Of a stretch of 8,463 nucleotides of DNA, positions 1 through 6,544 are shown piece after piece; the first letter of the stretch is position 1; each line of letters opens with the position of its first letter. The translations under genes were made by a program, and so were the position numbers. The DNA is from Acetobacteraceae bacterium. Its GTDB lineage: Bacteria > Pseudomonadota > Alphaproteobacteria > Acetobacterales > Acetobacteraceae. The notes below the pieces were generated by a model, which did no database searches, was not told where the DNA came from, and worked only from the letters and a program-made list of their open reading frames with translations. The DNA lies in assembly GCA_947478535.1 (NCBI GenBank), contig CANJXD010000229.1, positions 1 through 8,463 on the forward strand, read 5' to 3'.

Positions 1-1800
1 ACGCAGAGCCGGCTCTACACGCTGTCCGACGGCACGAAGCAGTTGTTGCAGGGGTTGCAGGACCCCGTGACCTTCCGGGTCTATTATTCCCGCCGTCTCG
101 GCGCCGCGATCCCCGTCTATGGCGCCTATGCCGAGCGTGTGCGCGCCATGCTCGACGAATACGTCGCCATCGGCGGCGGCAAGGTGCGGCTGGAGGTCTT
201 CGACCCCGAGCCCTTCTCCGAGACCGAGGACCGCGCCATGGCGCTGGGCCTGCAGGGCGTGCCCGTCGATCAATCCGGCGAGCAGGTCTATTTCGGCCTC
301 TCCGGCGTCAACCTGCTGGATGACGAACGGACCATTCCCTTCTTCCAGCCGGACCGCGAACGCTTTCTGGAGTACGACCTGACGCGGATGGTGTGGGAGC
401 TTTCCAATCCTCGCCGCCCCGTGCTCGGCGTGCTGTCGTCCCTGCCGCTGAACGGCGACCCCCGCGCGATGATGATGCGCCAGCCCGGCGTCGGGCAGCC
501 CTTCGTCGCACTGAACCAGTTGCGGCAGTTCTACACCGTGCGCGATGTCGCGGCCGATGCGCAGGTGATCGAGCCTGATGTGCAGGTGCTGATGGTGGCG
601 CATGCGCAGAACCTCAGCGACCAGACGCTCTACGCCATCGACCAGTTCGTGATGCGCGGCGGCCGCCTGATCGCGCTGACGGACCCGCACAGCGAAAGCC
701 AGGCCTCCCGCCCCTCCCCCGGCCAACGGCCGCCCACCGATACCGGGTCGAGCCTGACGCGGCTGTTCACGGCCTGGGGCATCGAGGCGCCGTCCGACAA
801 GGTGATCCTTGATCTCCGTGGCTCCTGGCGCGTGCGGGCGGACCCGCGGGACCGGGTGCAGGCGGTGGACTACCTCGCCTGGTTCAACGTCCCCGCCGCG
901 AGCCTGAACCGATCCGAAGTGGCGACGGCCGAATTGCAGCAGGTGACGGTCGCCTCCGCTGGCGAGGTGCGCAAGCGCGAGGGTGCCTCCATCGAGTTCA
1001 CGCCGCTGGTGACCACCAGCGACCGCACCATGCTGGTCGATGCCAGCGCCGTGCGCGCTGAGCCGAACCCAGCGCGGCTACTGGCCGATTTCCGGCCGGA
1101 TGGGCAGACCCGCACCATCGTGGCGCGTGTCCGTGGCGCGCTGACCTCCGCCTTCGAGGCCGCACCCGCCGTTGCGGAAGGCCAGGAACGCCCAGCCGAT
1201 TTTCCCGCCCATCGCCCGCGCAGCGAGGGCGTGGCCAACATGATCGTCGGCAATGACGCCGATATCCTGGAGGACCGCTTCTGGGTCCGCACCCAGGATT
1301 TCTTCGGCCAGCAGGTGACGACGCCGTTCAGCGACAACGGCAACTTCCTCATCAACCTCACCGACAGCATGGCGGGTGGCGAGGCGCTGGTCTCGCTCCG
1401 CTCCCGCGGTGAATCGCTGCGGCCGTTCGAGTTGGTGGAGGATATCCGCCGCAGCGCCGAGGCCCAGTTCCGCCAGACCGAGCGCGGCCTGACGGAGCGG
1501 CTGGAAGCCACGGAACGCCGCCTGCGGGAGCTTCGCCAAGGCCCCGCCGCAGGTGGGCAGACGCCGGCCAATGCCGTCATCACGCCCGAGCAGCGGGCCG
1601 AGATCGACCGGGCGCGGGAGGAAATCCGCCGCACAAGAGGCGAGTTGCGCCAGGTGCAGCTTGAACTCCGCCGCGACATCGAGGGGCTGGAGACGACGCT
1701 CCGCATCCTCAACATCGCGCTGGTCCCGATCCTGCTGACGTTCTTCGCCATCGGCCTCGGCGTGATGCGCGCGCGGAAGCGCGCGGAGGCGCGGGCATGA
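1..1800 (+). CDS. GldG-family ABC transporter auxiliary protein (5' partial)
   Basis: The reading frame is open from base 1, where it reads TQSRLYTLSDGT, the usual start of the extracytoplasmic domain of GldG-like proteins. The true start and N-terminal membrane helix therefore lie upstream, and the TTG at 43 is not the start. There are 599 visible codons. Residues about 1-250 look like the GldG/IFT52-like periplasmic domain (TFRVYYS, VRLEVFDPEPFSE, GGRLIALTDPHSE). Around residues 440-475 is the family's typical NFLINLTDSMAGGEALVSLR followed by a RGES..PFELV element. Residues about 480-567 are a charged, Arg/Glu-rich coiled coil, then one membrane helix near 568-588 (NIALVPILLTFFAIGLG) and a basic tail. 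The family partners a GldA-type ATPase and GldF-type permease in an uncharacterised export or surface system. Its stop overlaps the next start by ATGA. Family assignment is strong; the substrate is unknown. Confidence 0.5.
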   Translation, partial: TQSRLYTLSDGTKQLLQGLQDPVTFRVYYSRRLGAAIPVYGAYAERVRAMLDEYVAIGGGKVRLEVFDPEPFSETEDRAMALGLQGVPVDQSGEQVYFGLSGVNLLDDERTIPFFQPDRERFLEYDLTRMVWELSNPRRPVLGVLSSLPLNGDPRAMMMRQPGVGQPFVALNQLRQFYTVRDVAADAQVIEPDVQVLMVAHAQNLSDQTLYAIDQFVMRGGRLIALTDPHSESQASRPSPGQRPPTDTGSSLTRLFTAWGIEAPSDKVILDLRGSWRVRADPRDRVQAVDYLAWFNVPAASLNRSEVATAELQQVTVASAGEVRKREGASIEFTPLVTTSDRTMLVDASAVRAEPNPARLLADFRPDGQTRTIVARVRGALTSAFEAAPAVAEGQERPADFPAHRPRSEGVANMIVGNDADILEDRFWVRTQDFFGQQVTTPFSDNGNFLINLTDSMAGGEALVSLRSRGESLRPFELVEDIRRSAEAQFRQTERGLTERLEATERRLRELRQGPAAGGQTPANAVITPEQRAEIDRAREEIRRTRGELRQVQLELRRDIEGLETTLRILNIALVPILLTFFAIGLGVMRARKRAEARA

Positions 1801-2861
1801 ACCGGCGCAACCTGCTGCTGCTGGGCAGTGCCGCCGCCGTCGCGGTGGGCGGGGCCATCGTCCTGACGCCGGACAGCACGGAGCCACCGGCCTCCTCCAC
1901 CACGCCGCTGGCCTTCCCCGGCCTTGCCGCGCGGCTGGCGAATGCGGCGGTGATCGAGGTGAAGCGCCATGACGGCACGCTGGTCGTGCGGCGCGAGGCG
2001 CAGGATCGCTGGGTGCTGCCCGCCAAGGCGGATCACCCCGTCCGACCGGAAAAGGTGCGGGAGATCCTGGTCGGGCTGACCGAGCTTCGCCTGACGGAAC
2101 AGCGCACCGCGAATCCGGAGATGCTGGAACGCCTGGGCCTCGATGACCCGTCCAAGGCAGGCTCCACCGCCTCCCACCTCCGTATCCTCGATGCCCAGGG
2201 TGCGGTGATCGCCGAGCTTGTCCTCGGCCGCCGGCGCGTCCGCGTGCAGGGCAATGTGCCGGAGAGCGTCTATGTCCGCCGCCCCAGCGAGAACCAGACC
2301 TGGCTCGCCGAAGGCCGGTTGCCGCTGGATGGCGACCCGAATCTCTGGATCGACCGCGACCTGGCCAACATCCCGCGCGACCGCATCCGCGTGGTGAGCG
2401 TGGAGCGCGTGGGGGAAGCCCCGCTGGTGCTGCGCCGGGGGCGGGAGTTGGAAGCCCCGCTGGCCGTCGAAACCCCGGCCGAGGCCGGGGAGATGGATGA
2501 GATCAGCCTCGACGAAGTGGCGCGGTCCTTCGAATTCCTCACCTTCCTCGACGTCCGCAAGGCCGCCGAAATCCCCGGCGAGCGCCTCGGCACCGGCCGG
2601 TTCGAGCTGACGGACAACCTCCGCATCGCCGTCACCGTCCACAAGGAGGGGGAGACCCTCTGGGCGATGATGACCGCGGAGGGCGATGAGGAGGCGACCA
2701 GGCTCGCCAATCGCTGGCGCGGCTGGGCCTATCAGGTCGGCCAGTGGAAGGAGAAATCCTTCGTGCCCCGGCTCGAGGATCTGCGGAAGCAGCCGCCGGC
2801 CCAACCCGCCGCCGAGACGCCTGCCCAACCCGCGGCCGGGACGACCGCGACCCCGCAATGA
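1797..2861 (+). CDS. DUF4340 domain-containing membrane-anchored protein
   Basis: This 354-aa protein starts at the ATGA that overlaps the GldG-like stop, so it is probably translated by coupling. Residues about 5-23 (LLLLGSAAAVAVGGAIVL) form an N-terminal membrane anchor after a short basic NRR start. The remainder should be periplasmic. Family-typical features are the strand VIEVKRHDGTLVVRRE, the RWVLPAK segment with HPV just after it, GLTELRLTEQRTANPEMLERL, and LGLDDPSKAGSTASHLRILD followed by a VLGRRR strand. Weak repetition of this unit is usual for DUF4340. The last 25 or so residues are a Pro/Ala-rich tail with two AQPAA copies and are probably disordered. DUF4340 genes regularly follow gldG-type genes, and the arrangement here matches, so the protein probably works with that ABC system. 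The biochemical role is unknown. Confidence 0.5.
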   Translation: MNRRNLLLLGSAAAVAVGGAIVLTPDSTEPPASSTTPLAFPGLAARLANAAVIEVKRHDGTLVVRREAQDRWVLPAKADHPVRPEKVREILVGLTELRLTEQRTANPEMLERLGLDDPSKAGSTASHLRILDAQGAVIAELVLGRRRVRVQGNVPESVYVRRPSENQTWLAEGRLPLDGDPNLWIDRDLANIPRDRIRVVSVERVGEAPLVLRRGRELEAPLAVETPAEAGEMDEISLDEVARSFEFLTFLDVRKAAEIPGERLGTGRFELTDNLRIAVTVHKEGETLWAMMTAEGDEEATRLANRWRGWAYQVGQWKEKSFVPRLEDLRKQPPAQPAAETPAQPAAGTTATPQ

Positions 2862-3313
2862 GCGGCACGTCCTCGGGCAACCCCAGGGAGTATCCGGCGC
2901 GGCCCTGGGTCGGCATCGGTGTCGTCGCGCTGAAGGGCGATGCGGTGATGCTGATCCGGCGCGGCAAGCCGCCGCGCGCGGGGTCCTGGTCCCTGCCCGG
3001 CGGCGGCCAGCGGCTCGGCGAGCCAGTCGAGGACTGCGCCCGGCGCGAATTGCTGGAGGAGACGGGCATCGAGGTCGGCCCGCTGCACCTGCTGGCCGTC
3101 GTCGATGGTATCACGCCCGGCGATCCCGGCCATGGCCCCCGCTTCCACTATACCATCATCGACTACCGCGCCCGCTGGCTGGCCGGCGAGCCGCGCCCGG
3201 GCGGCGATGTGACCGAGGCCGCCTGGGTGAAGCTGGATGCGCTGGCACCCTTCGCGCTGACGCCGGAGGCGCTCCGCGTCATCGCGCTGGCTGCCCGGCA
3301 GGATGCGGAATAG
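2858..3313 (+). CDS. Nudix hydrolase
   Basis: This 151-aa protein starts at the ATG of an ATGA overlapping the DUF4340 stop; the frame runs further upstream but would then overlap that gene heavily. A complete Nudix box, G-x5-E-x7-REUxEExGU, lies at residues 49-71: Gly49, Glu55, Arg63-Glu64-Leu65, Glu67-Glu68, Gly70 and Ile71, preceded by SWSLPGG. These acidic residues bind the divalent metal. The fold is one minimal domain with RPWVGIGVVALKGD at its start and TEAAWVKLDAL near the end, as in small ADP-ribose or nucleotide pyrophosphatase-like Nudix proteins. The family cleaves nucleoside diphosphates linked to another group; the substrate cannot be read from sequence. It is the third gene of a coupled operon, though a link to the ABC system may be only genomic. 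No signal peptide, so cytosolic. Confidence 0.5.
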   Translation: MSGTSSGNPREYPARPWVGIGVVALKGDAVMLIRRGKPPRAGSWSLPGGGQRLGEPVEDCARRELLEETGIEVGPLHLLAVVDGITPGDPGHGPRFHYTIIDYRARWLAGEPRPGGDVTEAAWVKLDALAPFALTPEALRVIALAARQDAE

Positions 3314-3335
3314 GGAGCCTCGCAACGGTTCCGCA
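3304..3335 (+). terminator. Weak hairpin over the Nudix stop codon
   Basis: TGCGGAA at 3304-3310 is the reverse complement of TTCCGCA at 3329-3335, giving a 7-bp stem with an 18-nt loop that starts at the Nudix stop codon. There is no downstream T-run, so an intrinsic terminator is not shown. It might mark a Rho-dependent end of the operon, or be chance. Confidence 0.5.
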
Positions 3336-3386
3336 GACGTGATCGTGCTGCCGCATCTGTGTCTGTGCATTCGCGGGGGCAGCGCC

Positions 3387-3391
3387 GAAGG
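3387..3391 (+). promoter_or_regulatory. Ribosome binding site (GAAGG) choosing the ATG at 3400
   Basis: GAAGG ends 8 nt before the ATG at 3400. It overlaps the alternative GTG start at 3391, which has no comparable site in front of it. The ATG at 3400 is therefore preferred. Confidence 0.5.
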
Positions 3392-3399
3392 TGCCGGTC

Positions 3400-4059
3400 A
3401 TGCCAGTCCCGCCGAGTCACCTTCCAGCCGCCATCCCGTCGAAGGTTTCCCGGCCGAGGGTCTTTGCCCTGCTCTGGGTGGCGGCCGTGCTGGTGCCGTT
3501 GGCCGGCGTCGTGGCCTCGGGCACGCTCTCCTGGTACGAATTGGCGCAGGGCCGGCAGGCTCGGGCGCCAGGGGGGTCGGAGCAAGGCAGCGCCGATGGC
3601 GCGTGGTGGAACGGCATGCTGCTGACCGCCCTGGGTGGCGGCGCCGCGGCGCTGGTGCTGCTCGGGCTCACCGGCCTGGCGAGCCGCACCACGGCACGGA
3701 CGGACAGGGCGGAGGCACGACGCCATGGCGCCGCGGTCCTGCACGCCGCCAGCCAGGCGCATGATATTGGCAATCTCATCCAGGCCCTCCGCAGCGGCGC
3801 GCGGCTGATCACTCGCCGAGCGGACAATCCCGGTGAGGTCCGCCGCTGCGCCCAACTCCTGGAGGACACGGCGGAGCGCATGAGCCATCCCGAGGGCGGG
3901 GCCATGCACACCGTCGCGGGCGGTCAGGCTTCCTCGCGCAGCCCCGAGCGGATGCCCGAGCGAACAGCCGAAAGCTCGGCGCGCAGCGCGGCGATCTCGC
4001 CCCGCATCGCGGCGAGTTGTTCGCCCACCGGGTCCTCATCTGTCGAGGCCAGGCCGTAG
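3400..4059 (+). CDS. Two-TM membrane protein with histidine-kinase-like phosphoacceptor helix, no ATPase domain
   Basis: This 219-aa protein was not recognised as a named family. Two hydrophobic helices lie at about 22-41 ([20 protein letters not shown]) and 73-93 ([21 protein letters not shown]), with a short loop of about 30 residues containing WW between them. From about 104 it is charged and helical. Residues 118-137 ([20 protein letters not shown]) resemble the H-box of hybrid-type histidine kinases (compare AHDFNNLL), with His121, Asp122 and Asn125 in register. A second helix follows ([16 protein letters not shown], 146-161), like the second DHp helix. The similarity stops there, and no N, G1 or G2 box follows. 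The last 45 codons run antisense through the cysE 3' end and are Ser/Arg/Ala-rich. It could be a phosphotransfer protein, a dimerisation partner, or a decayed kinase. Reality of the gene is likely; the kinase link is inference. Confidence 0.5.
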   Translation: MPVPPSHLPAAIPSKVSRPRVFALLWVAAVLVPLAGVVASGTLSWYELAQGRQARAPGGSEQGSADGAWWNGMLLTALGGGAAALVLLGLTGLASRTTARTDRAEARRHGAAVLHAASQAHDIGNLIQALRSGARLITRRADNPGEVRRCAQLLEDTAERMSHPEGGAMHTVAGGQASSRSPERMPERTAESSARSAAISPRIAASCSPTGSSSVEARP

Positions 4060-4592
4060 CCGATCCCGCCATCGTCGCAGGGCCCGGAGCCCTTCGGCGG
4101 GCGGGCCGGGATGCCGACGACGGTGCAGCCCGGCGCCACCGCGTTCACCACCACCGCATTGGCGCCGATCCGCGCCCCGCGGCCGATGAGGATCGGGCCG
4201 AGCACCTGGGCGCCGGCGCCGATCGTCACATGATCCTCCACCGTTGGGTGGCGCTTGCCGGGGTGGCCGGACAGGCCGCCGAGGGTGACGCCGTGGTAGA
4301 TCAGCACGTCATCGCCGATCTCCGCCGTTTCCCCGATCACGACGCCCATGCCGTGGTCGATGAACAGTCGCCGGCCGATCCGCGCGCCGGGATGGATTTC
4401 CACCCCCGTCAGCCACCGCGCGAGTTGCGAGGAGAAGCGCCCGAGCCCGCGCAGCCCGAGGCGCCACAAGGCGTGCGACAGCCGGTGCCACAGCACGGCA
4501 TGCAGCCCGGCATAGCAGGTCATCGCCTCCGCCCAACTCGGCCGGGCGGGGTCCCGCTGGCGGATGGCGCGGGCGAGTTCGATCAGTTCCAT
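3924..4592 (-). CDS. cysE: Serine O-acetyltransferase
   Basis: Acetylates L-serine with acetyl-CoA to O-acetylserine, the first committed step of cysteine synthesis, in the cytosol. The protein is 222 aa. A short alpha-helical N-terminal domain (1-60) is followed by a left-handed beta-helix of hexapeptide repeats (about 64-170: [49 protein letters not shown]). His80 in DHGMG and His115 in KRHP match the catalytic pair of E. coli CysE (158 and 193) with the same 35-residue spacing, and Glu65 stands where E. coli has Asp143. The short N-terminus resembles the EpsC/Bacillus-type enzymes. After 172 comes an atypical tail with a short coiled coil ([17 protein letters not shown]) that ends in EEA and not in the Ile that docks into CysK. 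The start lies 6 nt after the cysK stop, with GGAG 9 nt upstream (4602-4605). The 3' end is overlapped antisense by the gene at 3400. Confidence 0.5.
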   Translation of the reverse strand: MELIELARAIRQRDPARPSWAEAMTCYAGLHAVLWHRLSHALWRLGLRGLGRFSSQLARWLTGVEIHPGARIGRRLFIDHGMGVVIGETAEIGDDVLIYHGVTLGGLSGHPGKRHPTVEDHVTIGAGAQVLGPILIGRGARIGANAVVVNAVAPGCTVVGIPARPPKGSGPCDDGGIGYGLASTDEDPVGEQLAAMRGEIAALRAELSAVRSGIRSGLREEA

Positions 4593-4598
4593 CGCCTG

Positions 4599-5597
4599 CT
4601 ACTCCAGCCAGGGCGGCACGGGCAGGCCGCGCTCACGCAGGAAGGCCGGGTTGAACAGCTTCGACTGGTAGCGCGCCCCGCCGTCGCACAGGATGGTCAC
4701 CACCGTGTGTCCCGGCCCCAGCCGCCGCGCGACCCGGATCGCCGCCGCCACGTTGAGGCCAGCGCTGCCGCCGACGGAAATGCCTTCGCGCATCTGCAAC
4801 GCGAACACCTCCTCCAGCGCCTCGGCATCCGGGATGGTGATGGCGTCGTCGATCAGGCCCTGCGCCTGCGCGAGGTTGCCCGGCGCGCGGGCGGCCTGGC
4901 CGATGCCCTCGGTGATCGAGCTGCCCTCGGCCCGGAATTCCCCGGTCTTGACCCAGGAGGCGAGCGCGCTGCCCTCGGGGTCCGCCAGCACGATGCGGAT
5001 CCGGGGATTCTGGCCCTTCAGCGCGCGGGCGACACCGGCCAGCGTGCCGCCGGTGCCGCAGGCGCAGGTGAAGGCATCCACCGTGCCTTCGGTCTGGTCC
5101 CAGATCTCGGCCCCGGTCGTCGCTTCATGCGCGGCGGCATTCGCCAGGTTGTCGAACTGGTTGGCCCAGACGGCGCCCAGCTCCTCCGCCAGCCTTTGCG
5201 ACACATGCACGTAGTTGCCGGGGTCGCTGTAGGGCTTGGGGGCGACGAGGCGCAGGTCCGCGCCGATCATGCGCAAATAGTCCAGCTTCTCCCGGCTTTG
5301 CGTCTCGGGCACGACGATGACGCTGCGCCAGCCCATGGCATTGGCCGCAAGCGCGATGCCGATGCCAGTGTTGCCGGCGGTGCCTTCGACGATCGTGCCG
5401 GGCTTGCCCGGCGCCAGCAGGCCGCGGCGCATCGCATCCTTCAGGATGCCGAGCGCCGCGCGGTCCTTCACGCTGCCGCCGGGGTTCATGAACTCGGCCT
5501 TGCCGAGCACCTCGCACCCCGTGAGCTCGGAGGCGCGACGCAGCCGGATCAGCGGGGTCTGGCCCACGGCGCCCCAGAAACCATCCGCGACATCCAT
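4599..5597 (-). CDS. cysK: Cysteine synthase (O-acetylserine sulfhydrylase)
   Basis: A PLP enzyme that combines O-acetylserine with sulfide to give cysteine and acetate. The protein is 332 aa, a normal length for a fold-type II enzyme. VGQTPLIRL (11-19) opens it, and the PLP Schiff-base lysine is Lys44 in NPGGSVKDRA. The substrate loop is TAGNTG at 73-78, where classical CysK has TSGNTG. The PLP phosphate loop is GTGGT at 181-185. The C-terminal part reads VGGSAGLNVAAA, then CDGGARYQSKLF and a PPWLE end. This differs from the SSGERYLS segment of enteric CysK, so it belongs to a divergent cysteine synthase clade. A cystathionine beta-synthase-like activity is a less likely alternative; no CBS regulatory domain is present. 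The start lies 28 nt after the peroxiredoxin stop, and cysE follows after 6 nt, so one transcript is expected. Confidence 0.5.
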   Translation of the reverse strand: MDVADGFWGAVGQTPLIRLRRASELTGCEVLGKAEFMNPGGSVKDRAALGILKDAMRRGLLAPGKPGTIVEGTAGNTGIGIALAANAMGWRSVIVVPETQSREKLDYLRMIGADLRLVAPKPYSDPGNYVHVSQRLAEELGAVWANQFDNLANAAAHEATTGAEIWDQTEGTVDAFTCACGTGGTLAGVARALKGQNPRIRIVLADPEGSALASWVKTGEFRAEGSSITEGIGQAARAPGNLAQAQGLIDDAITIPDAEALEEVFALQMREGISVGGSAGLNVAAAIRVARRLGPGHTVVTILCDGGARYQSKLFNPAFLRERGLPVPPWLE

Positions 5598-5625
5598 CGG
5601 CGGCGCGCCCCTGTCCCTTGCCGGC

Positions 5626-6255
5626 CTACTTCACATCGACCCAGCGCAGATACGGCCGGTCCGCCTTCCAGCCCTGCGGGAAGAGGCCCTTCGCCTGTTC
5701 ATCCGAGATCGCCGGCGGGATGATGGCGCGGTCGCCCGGGCGCCAGTTCACCGGCGTCGCGACCTTCGCGCGGTCCGTCAGTTGCAGGCTGTCGATGACG
5801 CGGAGGATCTCATCGAAATTCCGCCCCGTGCTGGGGGGATAGACCATGAACAGCCGCACCTTCTTGTTCGGGTCGATGATGAAGACGGTGCGGACCGTGA
5901 TGGAGGGGTCCGCATCCGGATGCACCATGCCGTAGAGCGCCGCGATCTTCTTGTCGGGGTCGGCGATCATCGGGAAGTTCACGGCCGTGCCCTGGGTATC
6001 CGCGATATCGGCCTCCCAGCCGGCATGGCGGTCCAGCGGGTCCACCGACAGGCCGATGATCTTCACGCCGCGCTGGTCGAATTCCGGCTTGAGGCGCGCG
6101 GCCTCGCCCAGTTCCGTCGTGCAGACCGGGGTGAAGTCCTTGGGGTGGCTGAACAGCACGCCCCAGGAGGAGCCGAGCCATTCATGAAAACGGATGGGGC
6201 CGTGGGTCGTCTCGGCCTCGAAATCCGGGGCGATCTGCCCGAGCTGGATGGTCAT
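5626..6255 (-). CDS. 1-Cys peroxiredoxin (Prx6 type)
   Basis: Reduces hydrogen peroxide and organic hydroperoxides through a single cysteine. The protein is 209 aa, close to the usual length of the Prx6 group. The peroxidatic site is PKDFTPVCTTE, giving Pro38, Thr42 and Cys45 of the PxxxTxxC motif, with His37 just before it and the catalytic Arg122 in SITVRTVFIIDP. Cys45 is the only cysteine, so there is no intramolecular resolving cysteine and an external thiol must regenerate it. The C-terminal Prx6-type domain (about 165-209: TPVNWRPGDRAIIPP, YLRWVDVK) is complete. The ATG at 6255 was chosen for its strong ribosome site at 6261-6270. The frame stays open to 6546, but that part is non-coding in character. 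It is the first gene of a probable operon with cysK and cysE. No signal peptide, so cytosolic. Confidence 0.5.
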   Translation of the reverse strand: MTIQLGQIAPDFEAETTHGPIRFHEWLGSSWGVLFSHPKDFTPVCTTELGEAARLKPEFDQRGVKIIGLSVDPLDRHAGWEADIADTQGTAVNFPMIADPDKKIAALYGMVHPDADPSITVRTVFIIDPNKKVRLFMVYPPSTGRNFDEILRVIDSLQLTDRAKVATPVNWRPGDRAIIPPAISDEQAKGLFPQGWKADRPYLRWVDVK

Positions 6256-6260
6256 GTGCT

Positions 6261-6270
6261 GCCTCTCCTC
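6261..6270 (-). promoter_or_regulatory. Strong ribosome binding site of the peroxiredoxin gene
   Basis: Read on the minus strand this is GAGGAGAGGC. Its AGGAG core (6265-6269) lies 9 nt before the ATG at 6255. It fixes the start and argues against the longer open frame reaching to 6546. Confidence 0.5.
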
Positions 6271-6469
6271 AATTCTTGGCGCCCGCGAGAACACCGCGAG
6301 GGGGATTAGGGTATTCGCAAGGCTGCTTCCAACGCCATCGCCGCGCGCGCCCATCACAAGACGCACCCCGCCATCCCGCCAGCGCATGGCCTCGCTGCTT
6401 GCCTTCCCCGCGCTGCGCCGGCGGCGGCAAGGCGTTCTGTCGCGCTGCGTGGGGGGAGAAGATGCTTTC

Positions 6470-6484
6470 CGCAAATTTTTTGCG
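6470..6484. promoter_or_regulatory. AT-rich perfect palindrome CGCAAA-TTT-TTTGCG
   Basis: Two perfect 6-bp inverted arms are separated by TTT. The site sits about 60 nt upstream of the DUF2891 start and is the most AT-rich spot in this intergenic region. It could be an operator for a dimeric regulator or a small mRNA hairpin. No regulator is assigned. Confidence 0.5.
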
Positions 6485-6530
6485 CCCCGGTGGCCGACGC
6501 AGCCCGCCGCCGGCATCATCGAAGGACCAG

Positions 6531-6536
6531 AAGGGG
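6531..6536 (+). promoter_or_regulatory. Ribosome binding site (AAGGGG) of the DUF2891 gene
   Basis: AAGGGG ends 8 nt before the ATG at 6545 and supports that start over in-frame starts further upstream that would overlap the peroxiredoxin gene. Confidence 0.5.
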
Positions 6537-6544
6537 ATGCGCGC

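Larger units (their letters stand above)
6256..6544. other. Divergent intergenic region between peroxiredoxin and DUF2891 genes
   Basis: This 289-nt region must hold the promoters of the minus-strand operon and probably of the DUF2891 gene. No convincing -35/-10 pair was found. It contains a GC-rich segment with CTTGCC at 6398-6403 and its complement GGCAAG at 6426-6431, a repeated GCGCTGCG (6410-6417 and 6442-6449), and an AT-rich palindrome at 6470-6484. Frames open across it on both strands have no protein-like character. Confidence 0.5.

Noticed and set aside
43..45. TTG at 43 as start of the GldG-like protein
   Set aside because: The same frame is open and protein-like back to base 1, so the gene continues upstream of the window.
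870..2858. 662-codon open frame on the minus strand antisense to the GldG and DUF4340 genes
   Set aside because: It lies opposite two well-supported coupled genes, shows no recognisable domain, and is a typical by-product of GC-rich codon usage.
4017..5723. 568-codon plus-strand open frame across cysE and cysK
   Set aside because: It is antisense to two enzymes with intact catalytic motifs and has a His/Arg/Gly/Ala-rich composition without domain features.
6308..6335. Possible minus-strand promoter for the peroxiredoxin operon (TTGGAA with CCTAAT)
   Set aside because: Each hexamer matches only four of six consensus bases, so the pair is not convincing.
6194..6544. N-terminal extension of the DUF2891 frame to 6194
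   Set aside because: It would overlap the peroxiredoxin gene antisense; the ATG at 6545 has a good ribosome site and fits the family length.
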